From NCBI RefSeq assembly GCF_008017825.1, contig NZ_VRLS01000093.1, positions 1 to 64,000 on the forward strand: a stretch of 64,000 nucleotides of DNA. Direction: 5' to 3'. Below, piece after piece: positions 15,957 to 25,541 of the stretch; positions within the stretch are counted from its first letter, which is position 1; each line of letters opens with the position of its first letter. Source of the DNA: Mesonia sp008017825 (GTDB lineage: Bacteria > Bacteroidota > Bacteroidia > Flavobacteriales > Flavobacteriaceae). The position numbers and the translations under genes were made by a program. Below the pieces are notes generated by a model. That model was not told the origin of the DNA. It was given only the letters and a program-made list of their open reading frames with translations, and ran no database searches.

Positions 15957-16529
15957 ATGACAAATATTGTCTTATTTGGCCCTCCAGGTGCCGGAAAAGG
16001 AACTCAAGCCGAAATTCTTAAAGAGAAATATAACTTAGTACATATTTCTACGGGAGATGTATTTCGTTTCAATATAAAAAACGAAACAGACTTAGGGAAG
16101 AAAGCAAAAACCTTTATCGATAAAGGTCAATTAGTTCCAGATGCGGTAACTATAGATATGCTTAACGCGGAAGTAGAAAAGAATGCAGGAGTAAAAGGAT
16201 TTATCTTTGATGGTTTTCCTAGAACAGAGGCACAAGCTGATGCTCTTGCTGAGTTGCTAAAAAATAAAAATACCGCAGTAAGTGCTATGGTGGCCTTAGA
16301 GGTAGAAGATGAGGTTCTTGTAAAACGTTTATTAGAAAGAGGTAAAACGTCGGGCAGAGCAGATGACGCCGATGAAAGCGTTATAAGAAACCGTATAAAA
16401 GTATATTACAACGAAACCGCAATTTTAAAATCTTATTACGAAAAACAAGGTAAGTATTTTGGAGTAGATGGCGTAGGTAGTATTGATGATATTACAGCAC
16501 GATTAAGTGAGGTAATAGACCAATTATAA
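15957..16529 (+). CDS. adk: Adenylate kinase
   Basis: Adenylate kinase interconverts ATP + AMP and 2 ADP. The 190-residue protein starts at the ATG at 15957 (MTNIVLFGPPGAGKGTQAE), giving the P-loop GPPGAGKGT at its normal N-terminal position. The AMP-binding STGDVFR segment, FIFDGFPRT and the RADDADESVIRNRI lid-arginine region follow. The short LID (GKTSGRADD) identifies it as the short, zinc-free form. obgE follows after 54 bases, an adk-obg arrangement common in Flavobacteriia. Confidence 0.95.
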   Translation: MTNIVLFGPPGAGKGTQAEILKEKYNLVHISTGDVFRFNIKNETDLGKKAKTFIDKGQLVPDAVTIDMLNAEVEKNAGVKGFIFDGFPRTEAQADALAELLKNKNTAVSAMVALEVEDEVLVKRLLERGKTSGRADDADESVIRNRIKVYYNETAILKSYYEKQGKYFGVDGVGSIDDITARLSEVIDQL

Positions 16530-16583
16530 TAATTGAACGAGAGATTCATTAAAAGTGTTTTATTTTAAAACCAAAAGGTTAAA

Positions 16584-17603
16584 ATGAGAGAAGGGAATTT
16601 TATAGACTATGTAAAGCTACATGTTACCTCAGGAAAAGGAGGTAAAGGTTCTATGCATTTACACCGAGAGAAATATATTGAGAAAGGAGGTCCAGATGGA
16701 GGAGATGGTGGTCGAGGAGGACACGTAATCATTCGAGGTAATGAAAACCTTTGGACACTTCATGAATTTACTTTTAAAAGACATATTAAAGCGGGTCACG
16801 GGGAGCACGGTTCTAAACAAAGAAGTACGGGAGCAGATGGAGAAGATATCTATATTGATGTACCCTTAGGAACCGTTATTCGAGATACCGAAACAGAAGA
16901 AACTATAGATGAGGTCGTAAGTCATGAGCAAGAAATTGTAATTGCTCCAGGAGGAAAAGGAGGTCGTGGTAACTGGCATTTTAAATCTTCAACAAACCAA
17001 ACACCTAGATATGCGCAACCTGGTCTAGAAGGAGAGGAACGAGATATTACTTTAGAATTAAAAGTACTTGCCGATGTTGGTTTGGTTGGTTTTCCTAATG
17101 CTGGGAAATCTACTTTACTTTCTGTGATTACGGCTGCAAAACCAAAAATTGCAAACTATGAGTTTACCACTCTAAAACCTAACCTTGGTATTGTAAAGTA
17201 TAGAGATTATAGGTCTTTTGTGGTTGCAGATATTCCTGGAATTATTGAAGGAGCTGCAGAAGGAAAAGGTCTTGGATATCGATTTTTAAGACATATTGAG
17301 CGAAATTCGACCTTACTTTTCTTAGTCCCTTGCGATGTAGAAAGTATTGAAGGTCAGTATGAAATTTTATTGGATGAATTAAGACGTTACAACCCAGAAT
17401 TATTGGATAAAGACCGCGTACTTGCAATTTCGAAAAGCGATATGCTCGATGAAGAGTTAAAAGCAGAGTTAGAGAAAGAAGTCGCTAAAGCCTTTAAAAA
17501 AATACCGTACGTATTTATTTCTTCTGTAGCGCAACAAGGTCTACAAGAGTTAAAAGATACTCTGTGGGAAGTATTAAATAAAGATCCTTTGCACAAAGCT
17601 TAA
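16584..17603 (+). CDS. obgE: Obg family GTPase ObgE/CgtA
   Basis: Obg is an essential GTPase that associates with the 50S subunit and stress signalling. The 339-residue protein has the glycine-rich Obg fold (residues about 1-160; GGPDGGDGGRGGHV, APGGKGGRGNWHF), followed by the G domain: G1 GFPNAGKST, switch II/G3 DIPGIIEGAAEGKGLG, G4-like SKSD and G5 ISSV. The C-terminal OCT extension found in some members is absent. It is downstream of adk in the same transcription unit. Confidence 0.95.
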   Translation: MREGNFIDYVKLHVTSGKGGKGSMHLHREKYIEKGGPDGGDGGRGGHVIIRGNENLWTLHEFTFKRHIKAGHGEHGSKQRSTGADGEDIYIDVPLGTVIRDTETEETIDEVVSHEQEIVIAPGGKGGRGNWHFKSSTNQTPRYAQPGLEGEERDITLELKVLADVGLVGFPNAGKSTLLSVITAAKPKIANYEFTTLKPNLGIVKYRDYRSFVVADIPGIIEGAAEGKGLGYRFLRHIERNSTLLFLVPCDVESIEGQYEILLDELRRYNPELLDKDRVLAISKSDMLDEELKAELEKEVAKAFKKIPYVFISSVAQQGLQELKDTLWEVLNKDPLHKA

Positions 17604-17668
17604 CTGTTAAGAATACGTTACACTTATAAGTAGCTGTTTTATTTTTACTATTTTTAATTAAATAATGA

Positions 17669-18193
17669 ATGATGAAACAGCTACTTTTTTTTACCTTGAT
17701 AGGAACTCTTTTTTCTTGTGGTGGTCCCAAAGCATTTTACGATTACGATGAACAGATGAACTTTGAACAATGTAAAAGTTTTTCTTTTTATACCGATTTA
17801 AATACAGGGCTCAACGAATTGGACGAGCAACGATTTGTTACTAGTCTTTCTCAAGCGTTAATTGCTGAAGGATATCAGCAAACAGAAGATTCAGATTTTA
17901 AAATTAATTTTTATGCCGAATTCTTTGAGCAACGTAGCAACAATACAATTGGTATTGGGTTAGGCGGAGGCGGTGGCGCTGTAGGAGGAGGAGTCTCTGG
18001 CGGAATTCCTATTGGAGGAACTCAGCAATTTATAAGTGTTACCATTGAGTTTGCAAATACTGTAAATAACGAGTTGTTTTGGCAGGCCGTTGTAGAATCT
18101 AAACTAGACAAACAACTAACTCCTATAGAACGAGAAGAAGCTTTCTTGGAAATCGCTAAAAAAGCACTAGAAAACTTCCCTCCCAAAAGATAA
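17669..18193 (+). CDS. DUF4136 family lipoprotein
   Basis: This 174-residue lipoprotein has lipobox LFSC (Cys17, counted from the first of two adjacent ATG codons) and the DUF4136 pattern: a YDYDEQMNF start, FSFYTDLNTGLNELDEQRF, and a C-terminal ELFWQAVVESKLD ... AIKKALENFPP-like ending. A glycine-rich stretch at about residues 93-112 (GLGGGGGAVGGG) precedes the conserved VTIEFANTVNNELFWQ part, as in several family members. Function is unknown; it is expected in the outer membrane or periplasm. Its stop codon abuts that of the convergent A2M-like gene with no base between. Confidence 0.85.
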   Translation: MMKQLLFFTLIGTLFSCGGPKAFYDYDEQMNFEQCKSFSFYTDLNTGLNELDEQRFVTSLSQALIAEGYQQTEDSDFKINFYAEFFEQRSNNTIGIGLGGGGGAVGGGVSGGIPIGGTQQFISVTIEFANTVNNELFWQAVVESKLDKQLTPIEREEAFLEIAKKALENFPPKR

Positions 18194-21100
18194 TTAGTTT
18201 ACTTTCAATCGAGTTCCTTTAGTCTGTGACTTAAATTCTGAAGCGTACATACTTTGTAATTGTGTAATGCCGTTAGAGAAATCACCCTTGTTATTTACTT
18301 TTAAATTGTACTCTAGTACATAAGTTCCTTTTCTTAGGTTATCAAAAAAGAAGTGAGTTGCTACATCTTTTGTACTTTGATAATACGCCAAACCATCTTG
18401 ATATTTATACTTAGAAATAACATCAATCGGTTCTAGACCAGATGCTCGCATATCTTTTAAATGCATAAAGCTAAAACTCTCTTTAGCGTTAATTATTAAT
18501 CTTACTACAATAACATCTCCTAACGCTAAAGATTCTTTAGTTACAGATTTTAAAATACTTCCCTCATTGGTTTCCACTTTTTTCAATAATTCTTTCAAGA
18601 TAGAAATTTGTTCTTGTTGATTGTCTTTAACCTTATCAGATTCTTCAAAATATTGCCAGTATAAACCACCATATTGAGCCGTTTCAGAATTGTTTTTAAT
18701 TTCTATTTGGCTCATTTCTGGTTCAATTTCCTTAGCGGAAAAAGAAGTTTTATAATAACCTGTTTCCGTTTCAGTAGGCGTAGGGTTTATTTTTTTATCT
18801 CCAATTTTTATCGTGGGAAATTCCGCGGAAGCGTTATTTTTGCTATAATTTAATAGCGCATAAATAGCTTCGGTTGTGGCTTTAGTAGATTTCCAAGACT
18901 CTGTTTTTTTATTTCTTAAAAGCCAAGTTTTTAATTGCTGCACACTTTTGGTGTCATTTTCAATTTCGTGATAGGCTTCAATAGCCAAAGCTTGTGTGGC
19001 AATGGCGTCGTTGAACCAAGCGTAACTTTTTGTGAGTTCTTTCCAATACATTCCGTATTTAGAATTGATGACCGCATTTTGCTTTAAGGCTTCTAAAATA
19101 TTTTTAGATAGCCCTTTTTGATCAAAGCGATAAGCTGTTAAAGCCAATGTGAGTTGAGATTGAATAGATAAACTAATCCATTGGTCTTGGTAAGAATTTA
19201 AAACCTCCTTACTGAAGTTTTTTAAATTTTCATTTTCATTACTGAAATTGAAACTCCTTGCGTATAGAAAATTGAGTTGTAGACTGGCATAATAATTTTC
19301 ATCGCTCTTATTTTGTATTAACTTATCATCTAAATAAGAGATGAGCTTGTCTTTAATATTTTGATATTTTTTATTTGTACTCAGTTCTTTATTCAAATTT
19401 TGTAACCTTTCCATACTTGTTAAGATATGTAAAGAAATAGATAGGTTTTCTCTGCCGCCAGTAAACCATGGAAACGCCCCAGAAGACATTTGCATTAATG
19501 CTAATTTGTCCAGATTATCTTCTGCACGCTGCATAGATTTTTTGGCATCGAGCAATAAAGCTAATCGTTGTTGTTGCTTTTCTTGAGATTGTGCTGTTTT
19601 TAACCAAGGCGTTTCTTGAATAAGAATGTTTTTAAGTTCAGCATTTTTGTTGAGGTCAGATGTGGGTCCGCCTTTTTTCTCCCAATCTTTTAAAATGTTT
19701 TCAATTTCGGGGTGTTGTTTTAGCAAATGAGAAGCTAAATTATTAGCATAATAGCGCGCAAAAGTTTGCTCGGCACATTCATAAGGATATTCTACCAAAT
19801 AAGGTAAAGCTTTAATCGCTGTCCATACCGGGTTGCTAGTGTACTCAAAAATAAGTTGGTGGTTTTTGAGCGCAGGAGAAGTGTTGTTTTTAAGATTTTC
19901 TAAACTAAAGGTCTTTTCTTCATTAGGGTTGAGCCAAATGGGTAAAGCCTCAGTAATAAAAATGCGATTGGTAAATACTGGAATAATATTTTCTTCACCA
20001 TCAGAGAAGTTTCCTGCTTTTGCTACGATGCGATAACGAACGGCTTCTAAACCTTCGGGAATAGCAAGTTTCCAGTTAACCTCTGTATTACCTTTAGAGG
20101 GAATGTTGAAATTTTTAACAGAAATAGCGTCTAAAATAAGCTTAATTTTCTTTTGGGTGAGTTCATCTGTAAATTCTAACTGAATAATTCCATTAAGGGT
20201 TTTGTCGCTTAGGTTATTTATCTTGGCGGAAATAATAATACTGTCTTTACTTCTAAAAAAGCGTGGGAAATTAGGTAGTATATTGAGTTCTTTTTGTGTG
20301 ATCGTACTTAAATCTAATTTAGCCTGATGTAAATTTTTATCATGTGCAAAAGCTTGAAACTTCCAACGAGTTAATGCCTCTGGACTTTTAAACTGAAAGC
20401 TCACCTCTCCTTTTTTATTGGTTTTTAACTGCGGAAAGAAAAAGGCAGTTTCTTGTAAGTTAGTTCTAGCTTTAACTTGTTGTAAATCTTTTACCGCATT
20501 TTTAGTGGTTACGACGATTACACCGTTAGCTCCCTGAGCACCATACATTGCGGCTCCATTCGAGCCTTTTATCATGTCCACACTAGCTAACTGATTGGAA
20601 TTTAAAAAGCCAAATTGTTCCACAGTGGCTACTTTTCCATCAATAATAATGAGGACCTCTTTACTCCCGCTTACTGAGCGATTTCCTCTTAGCACTATTT
20701 TATTTTCACCGCTATCATCAGACTCAATTTGTAAACCTGAAATTTTACCAGCCAAATCTGAGATGATATCGGGATTATTCGTGTTTAACAAAGCCTCTGA
20801 ATCTACGATTTGATATGAACTTGTGATCTGATCTTTCTTTCTTTTTACACCTAAAGCGCTTACTACTATTGCATCCAAACTATTCCCATCCTGCATTACT
20901 ATATTCAGCTCTTGAGGTTTATTTAATAGTATTGCTTGAGTTTCAAAGCCTAGGTAAGAAAAAATTAGAGTTAGGTCTTCTTTATATTTGATTTCGTAAT
21001 ATCCATCAAAATCTGTCTGAGTTCCCCTTGAGGTACCTTTAATAATTATATTTACTCCAGGAAGTGGTAATCCTTGCTTATCTGTAATTGTACCAGAAAC

Positions 21101-24100
21101 TACGTTTTCTTTCGTATTATTTTTATGAATTAAAGTTTTAAGGTAGTATGCTTGATAAGAATCTGTATGTGTGAAATGATATCCAAAAGATTTAAAACGA
21201 GTATACCTAAATTGATCTAGTATGAAATTACGACCATATGTATGATTTCTTCTTGTAAAGCGTGCTTCTTCTAAGTAATCATAGTCATTATCTACATAAG
21301 GAAGTCTTGTATAGTTTATATGATTTCTATTTTTGTGAAGTTTTTCGATCCAATCATGTTCTTTAAATTGATCTAAAGAAGCATCATACATACTTGCTAA
21401 TATTTCCGCTTCAGCAGGTTTATTTTTGTTGTCGATTATCTTTAACTCCCAAACTTCTTCTTTTCCTGGGTCTAATTTGTTTTTAAAAGTAAGTACTTCG
21501 AACTGAAGTGTTTTTTCTTCCTTTTTTTCTCTTGGAACATCTATAGTTGCTCTTTGTTCATTTGCGACTCCTTCTGAAATATACATATATCTATAATTCA
21601 CATATTCTGCTTCTTTAGGAATCTCTATTGGTATGTTATTTACTCCATTTTTGAGAGTAATAAATTTTCTAAACTGTACTTTACCTAAAAAGCCTATGTC
21701 AATCAAAAGCGTTAAATTGTCTAACGGGGTGTAAAGATTAAGCATTACCAAGTTCCTCTTCTTTTGTTTTTTTACTTCAGAAGTGAAAGTGACAAATGAT
21801 GAGGTACGAAGAAGTTCTTCATCTTTTTTATTGAAGAACTGAATTTCTTTTTTTGCAGTAATACTGTCTCCTAAAAAATCTACTCCTTTAAACAGAATTT
21901 GATATTTTCCAGAGGCAAGGTCGTCTTTCCATTCTTGATAATAGAGCTGTTTTTGACCATCAATTTCTAGCGAAATGGTTTTCATTAATTCCTTTTCCCA
22001 ATTTGAACTTACATCTAAGCTATCATAAGCAAAATAAGGATAGTATTGTAAAAAATCACTTTTAGGAACGTTTTGAATATCTGGAGTCTTCCAAGGCCTT
22101 TCAACAATAATTCGATTAGGGGTTTTATATTTATAAACAAACAATTTTCCAGAAGCATTTATAGGTTTAGCATTGAGATCTTTAGTTTTTAGAGTTAAAG
22201 TTTGTTCATTATTCAAATGAATCTTGGAGTTAGTTATTAATTCTAAATTACTAGCGTGATATCCAAAATTATAAATTTTTCTTATTGTTTGTGTTTCGCC
22301 ATTAATATCGGTAATACTCGCCGTAATAACGTATGTAAAACTAGGTTTATATTTTCTTGTAATTAAACTGTCGGGAATCGCTTTGAAAGGAATTATAAAA
22401 TCTCCTTTATTGTTGGAGTTTACAATACCTGATGCAATTTTAGTACTTTCAGTTCGTATATTTATAGTATTTGAACTAGCCCTAAGAATAGGATTGTAAT
22501 CTAATGACCGTTCTACTTTGTAATTTACTTTTGCATTGGTAATATTTCCTCCAAAAAATGCGGTTGCTTTTCCTTTTACAGAGATAGAATCATTTACCAC
22601 GTAAGTTGAGTCAAGATTGCTGAGTTCTACTTCAAAAGTGGGGCGTTTATACTCTTCTACACTAATTCTTTTATTGGCATCGTCAAAATCTATATTATAA
22701 TAATCAGAGTCACGATCAAAATCTTCATCAATATAGATTTGATAATTTCCGTTAAGGTTATTCTCAGGGATAATAAATTCACCAGTAACCGAACCAAATT
22801 CATTGGTAGTAAGCTCAATTTCTTTTACGAGGTCATTATTAGGATTGTATAAAGAAACAAGTACCTTTTGGAATGGGACCACTTCTCTTTCTTCTTCTTT
22901 TTGGTAAGATAGAATGCTTTTAAAGTAGATGATCTGTCCAGGACGATAAATACTGCGATCGGTGAAAATAGCTACATTAATTTCACCGTCATCTTCGTAA
23001 TTACGTATGTATTTTTTAGAAAAGCGAACTCCAGTAGCTAGAGTATCCCTTCCATTTATAAGTAAAGTTTTTTCGCTATAACTTTTATTCTCACCTATTA
23101 TAATGGCTAAACCTTCATCATTTGTGGTGTAATTTCCATTATTTTCTACTTTTACATCTACATTAGAAATAGGAAGTCCAGTTTTTTTATGTGTTACATA
23201 TAAATGCTGTTCACTATCGTAATCATATTTATAATAACTTAAATTGGTAGCGTGGACAAAAGAATAGATATGTTCATCTTTACCTAAGTGAGGCTTTTTT
23301 TCTTTACTGAACCTAAAAACATATAACCCTGCCGGTAATTTGTCTATGAAAAACTCATGACTATAAGAGTAAAAGGGGTCGGGGTTTTTAAGTGCGAATT
23401 TTTGATAATGAACAGCTTTTTTTTCTGGAATAAGAGTGTCTAAGATTCTATATCGCACTTTGTAATCATAATCACGGTTATTAATTTGATAAATTGATAA
23501 GTGTAAAGTGTCTATATTCTCAGCTTCTATCTGGGTAAGTATAGGTTGATTAGGGATAACACTCTCTTGCAGGGTTACATTAAATGAAGTAGAGCTTATT
23601 TTTTGCTTTAGTTTTAAAGCTTCACGTTCTGGAATAGAGTTGCTTTTTAATGATAATACATATTCTACTTGATGTAAAGCTTTTTCCGAGTAATCGTAGT
23701 TGGTATTTTTGTTAGCGTTTTGATAATAAAATAATGCAAGCTTATAAGCGACCCAGGCTTTTTCTTCCTTAACGGAAGTGCTACTCAATAACTTTTTTAA
23801 AGCATTGAGGTATTCTTGTTGATTATCATCATAATTTCCGTTGTTCAATAAAAAATGATAACGATCTAGCGTAAGAATTAATGCAGAAAGCTCGTCGCTT
23901 TGCTGAAGATGTAATTTGGTTAAATCTTGGTACAGTTGAAGCGTTTTGTGCCGTGCATGGTGTTTATATTCAGTTTTAAGAGTTATATTACTATATGTGG
24001 AAGGAAGACTAAAGTACAAAGGGTTATCTATAATAAAGTCATTTCTAGAGGGGGTATAATATTTGGGTAATTGCAGTGCCTTTAAATATCGCAAGACTAA

Positions 24101-24670
24101 AAGATCTAGTAGACTAGATCTAAATCTGTTATAATTATCACCATAAGACAAGGTATTTTTATAATCACTTAACGGAATTGTAACTAACTTTTCTTTAGAT
24201 CCTAGAGAGAGCTCATAGTAATAATTAATTTTCTCTTTAAAAGTTTCACTATCCCAAGTTTTAAAAGAAGATGAAGTAGTATCTGTTTTAGTACGTCTAT
24301 TTATTTTATACTGATTAATATTATAATGTTGTTTTAAACTCTCGGCTAAATAAGAAGATAAAATGTTTTTAATGGGAAAAGGCTGCTCATCTATTTCCGC
24401 CAAGAAATCTTCGTAAACCTCTTCTTTACTGTTATCTTTTAGAAGTAATTTGAACTTCTGTACATATAAAAAAGCTCGAATAAACTGCTCTGCATTTTCT
24501 TTCCTATTTGCTTTTTTTAAAATGGTTTGAGCTTTCTCATAAGCATCAAAAGATAAATCTGCTCTCTCTAACTCTTCTACTTCATCCCACCATTTATCAA
24601 ATCTTCGTTGAGAAAAAACATTCGTGGTTATAAAAACAGCTAAAAGTAAAAGAAGTATTTTTTTAAGCAT
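18194..24670 (-). CDS. Alpha-2-macroglobulin-like protein with embedded carboxypeptidase-regulatory and TonB-plug module
   Basis: This 2158-residue exported protein starts with a signal peptide (residues 1-20, VFSQ). It has the order of bacterial alpha-2-macroglobulins: an N-terminal helical region, macroglobulin/MG2 domains (about 500-700; FTDRSIYRPGQIIYFKS), the A2M segment (LTRWKFQAFAHDK), and the thioester-type motif with Cys1632 and Gln1635 (PYECAEQ) in an alpha-toroid region. Between the MG part and the A2M segment, residues about 1188-1390 form a SusC-like CarboxypepD_reg domain (GLPLPGVNIIIKGTS) plus a TonB-receptor plug (VLIIIDGKVATVEQF, GANGVIVVTTK). That module closely resembles the N-terminus of the SusC protein at 37241-40342. 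A2M proteins trap proteases; the plug's role is unknown. Confidence 0.88.
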   Translation of the reverse strand: MLKKILLLLLAVFITTNVFSQRRFDKWWDEVEELERADLSFDAYEKAQTILKKANRKENAEQFIRAFLYVQKFKLLLKDNSKEEVYEDFLAEIDEQPFPIKNILSSYLAESLKQHYNINQYKINRRTKTDTTSSSFKTWDSETFKEKINYYYELSLGSKEKLVTIPLSDYKNTLSYGDNYNRFRSSLLDLLVLRYLKALQLPKYYTPSRNDFIIDNPLYFSLPSTYSNITLKTEYKHHARHKTLQLYQDLTKLHLQQSDELSALILTLDRYHFLLNNGNYDDNQQEYLNALKKLLSSTSVKEEKAWVAYKLALFYYQNANKNTNYDYSEKALHQVEYVLSLKSNSIPEREALKLKQKISSTSFNVTLQESVIPNQPILTQIEAENIDTLHLSIYQINNRDYDYKVRYRILDTLIPEKKAVHYQKFALKNPDPFYSYSHEFFIDKLPAGLYVFRFSKEKKPHLGKDEHIYSFVHATNLSYYKYDYDSEQHLYVTHKKTGLPISNVDVKVENNGNYTTNDEGLAIIIGENKSYSEKTLLINGRDTLATGVRFSKKYIRNYEDDGEINVAIFTDRSIYRPGQIIYFKSILSYQKEEEREVVPFQKVLVSLYNPNNDLVKEIELTTNEFGSVTGEFIIPENNLNGNYQIYIDEDFDRDSDYYNIDFDDANKRISVEEYKRPTFEVELSNLDSTYVVNDSISVKGKATAFFGGNITNAKVNYKVERSLDYNPILRASSNTINIRTESTKIASGIVNSNNKGDFIIPFKAIPDSLITRKYKPSFTYVITASITDINGETQTIRKIYNFGYHASNLELITNSKIHLNNEQTLTLKTKDLNAKPINASGKLFVYKYKTPNRIIVERPWKTPDIQNVPKSDFLQYYPYFAYDSLDVSSNWEKELMKTISLEIDGQKQLYYQEWKDDLASGKYQILFKGVDFLGDSITAKKEIQFFNKKDEELLRTSSFVTFTSEVKKQKKRNLVMLNLYTPLDNLTLLIDIGFLGKVQFRKFITLKNGVNNIPIEIPKEAEYVNYRYMYISEGVANEQRATIDVPREKKEEKTLQFEVLTFKNKLDPGKEEVWELKIIDNKNKPAEAEILASMYDASLDQFKEHDWIEKLHKNRNHINYTRLPYVDNDYDYLEEARFTRRNHTYGRNFILDQFRYTRFKSFGYHFTHTDSYQAYYLKTLIHKNNTKENVVSGTITDKQGLPLPGVNIIIKGTSRGTQTDFDGYYEIKYKEDLTLIFSYLGFETQAILLNKPQELNIVMQDGNSLDAIVVSALGVKRKKDQITSSYQIVDSEALLNTNNPDIISDLAGKISGLQIESDDSGENKIVLRGNRSVSGSKEVLIIIDGKVATVEQFGFLNSNQLASVDMIKGSNGAAMYGAQGANGVIVVTTKNAVKDLQQVKARTNLQETAFFFPQLKTNKKGEVSFQFKSPEALTRWKFQAFAHDKNLHQAKLDLSTITQKELNILPNFPRFFRSKDSIIISAKINNLSDKTLNGIIQLEFTDELTQKKIKLILDAISVKNFNIPSKGNTEVNWKLAIPEGLEAVRYRIVAKAGNFSDGEENIIPVFTNRIFITEALPIWLNPNEEKTFSLENLKNNTSPALKNHQLIFEYTSNPVWTAIKALPYLVEYPYECAEQTFARYYANNLASHLLKQHPEIENILKDWEKKGGPTSDLNKNAELKNILIQETPWLKTAQSQEKQQQRLALLLDAKKSMQRAEDNLDKLALMQMSSGAFPWFTGGRENLSISLHILTSMERLQNLNKELSTNKKYQNIKDKLISYLDDKLIQNKSDENYYASLQLNFLYARSFNFSNENENLKNFSKEVLNSYQDQWISLSIQSQLTLALTAYRFDQKGLSKNILEALKQNAVINSKYGMYWKELTKSYAWFNDAIATQALAIEAYHEIENDTKSVQQLKTWLLRNKKTESWKSTKATTEAIYALLNYSKNNASAEFPTIKIGDKKINPTPTETETGYYKTSFSAKEIEPEMSQIEIKNNSETAQYGGLYWQYFEESDKVKDNQQEQISILKELLKKVETNEGSILKSVTKESLALGDVIVVRLIINAKESFSFMHLKDMRASGLEPIDVISKYKYQDGLAYYQSTKDVATHFFFDNLRKGTYVLEYNLKVNNKGDFSNGITQLQSMYASEFKSQTKGTRLKVN
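18821..18833. repeat. Partial GC-rich palindrome inside the A2M-like gene
   Basis: TTCCGCGGAAGCG is a shortened copy of the CGCTTCCGCGGAAGCG element, encoding part of NNASAEF in the A2M-like protein. Confidence 0.5.
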
Positions 24671-24764
24671 GGCACAGTATTTTCTCTAAAGTTATAAAAT
24701 TTATATTTCTATCTTGCTGCTTATTTAATTTTAAAGAACTTTGCAAGGAATTAAAATTATATTT

Positions 24765-25481
24765 ATGAGAATCATTTATGCTTTACTTTTTATGTGTTCC
24801 GTTGCAGTGAGCGCACAAAACTCATATGAAAATGGTGTAAAGCATTTTAAGAGAGAAAATCTTACGGCAGCCCTATTAGATTTTAAAAACATTTCTATAG
24901 GTGAAAATAAATACTGGAAAGCTCAAGAATATATCGGGGATGTATATGCTAAGCAGGAAAATTGGGATGAGAGTGTTGAGGTGTATGAAAATTTAGTAGA
25001 AACATTTCCACAAGACGCTAATTTCAATTTTAAATATGGTGGAGCTTTGGGAATGAAAGCCCTAACATTAAGTAAAATGGAAGCGGCTTTTTATATTTCA
25101 GACATTAAATATTATTTGAAAAAGGCTGCCCAGCTAGATGAAAATCATATTGAAGCAAGATGGGCACTAGCTAAGTTGTATATGCAATTACCAGGCATTT
25201 TGGGCGGAAACACTTCTACAGCTTATAAATATACCGATGAGCTTTTGCAAATTAGCCCAGTAGATGGTTGGCTTGCCAAAGGTTATGTAGCTACCGAAGA
25301 TAAAGACTTTCAAGCTGCAGAAAAATATTACAAAAACGCATTAACTGTAGGAGGCTCAATAACCTGCTATCAAGAGTTGATTCATTTTTATGAAAATAAG
25401 ATCAACAAAAAAGAACAAGCACAGCAGTTGAGAAAAGAAGCCCAAGAGAAACACCCTTCTTATAATTGGACGAATATATAG
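24765..25481 (+). CDS. Exported TPR-repeat protein
   Basis: This 238-residue protein starts at the ATG at 24765 (MRIIYALLFMCSVAVSAQ, a signal peptide); the longer frame begins at a TTG. TPR-like helices occupy most of the mature chain, e.g. YIGDVYAKQENWDESVEVYENLVETFPQ and AAEKYYKNALTVGG. No enzymatic motif is visible. It is divergent from the A2M-like gene with a 94-bp gap that must hold both promoters, and is followed 60 bases later by mpl. The function is not identified. Confidence 0.78.
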   Translation: MRIIYALLFMCSVAVSAQNSYENGVKHFKRENLTAALLDFKNISIGENKYWKAQEYIGDVYAKQENWDESVEVYENLVETFPQDANFNFKYGGALGMKALTLSKMEAAFYISDIKYYLKKAAQLDENHIEARWALAKLYMQLPGILGGNTSTAYKYTDELLQISPVDGWLAKGYVATEDKDFQAAEKYYKNALTVGGSITCYQELIHFYENKINKKEQAQQLRKEAQEKHPSYNWTNI

Positions 25482-25541
25482 TTCTACCTTTAAGAAAGCT
25501 TTCAAATTTTATATCTTTACTTTTTATTATAAAAAACAACT

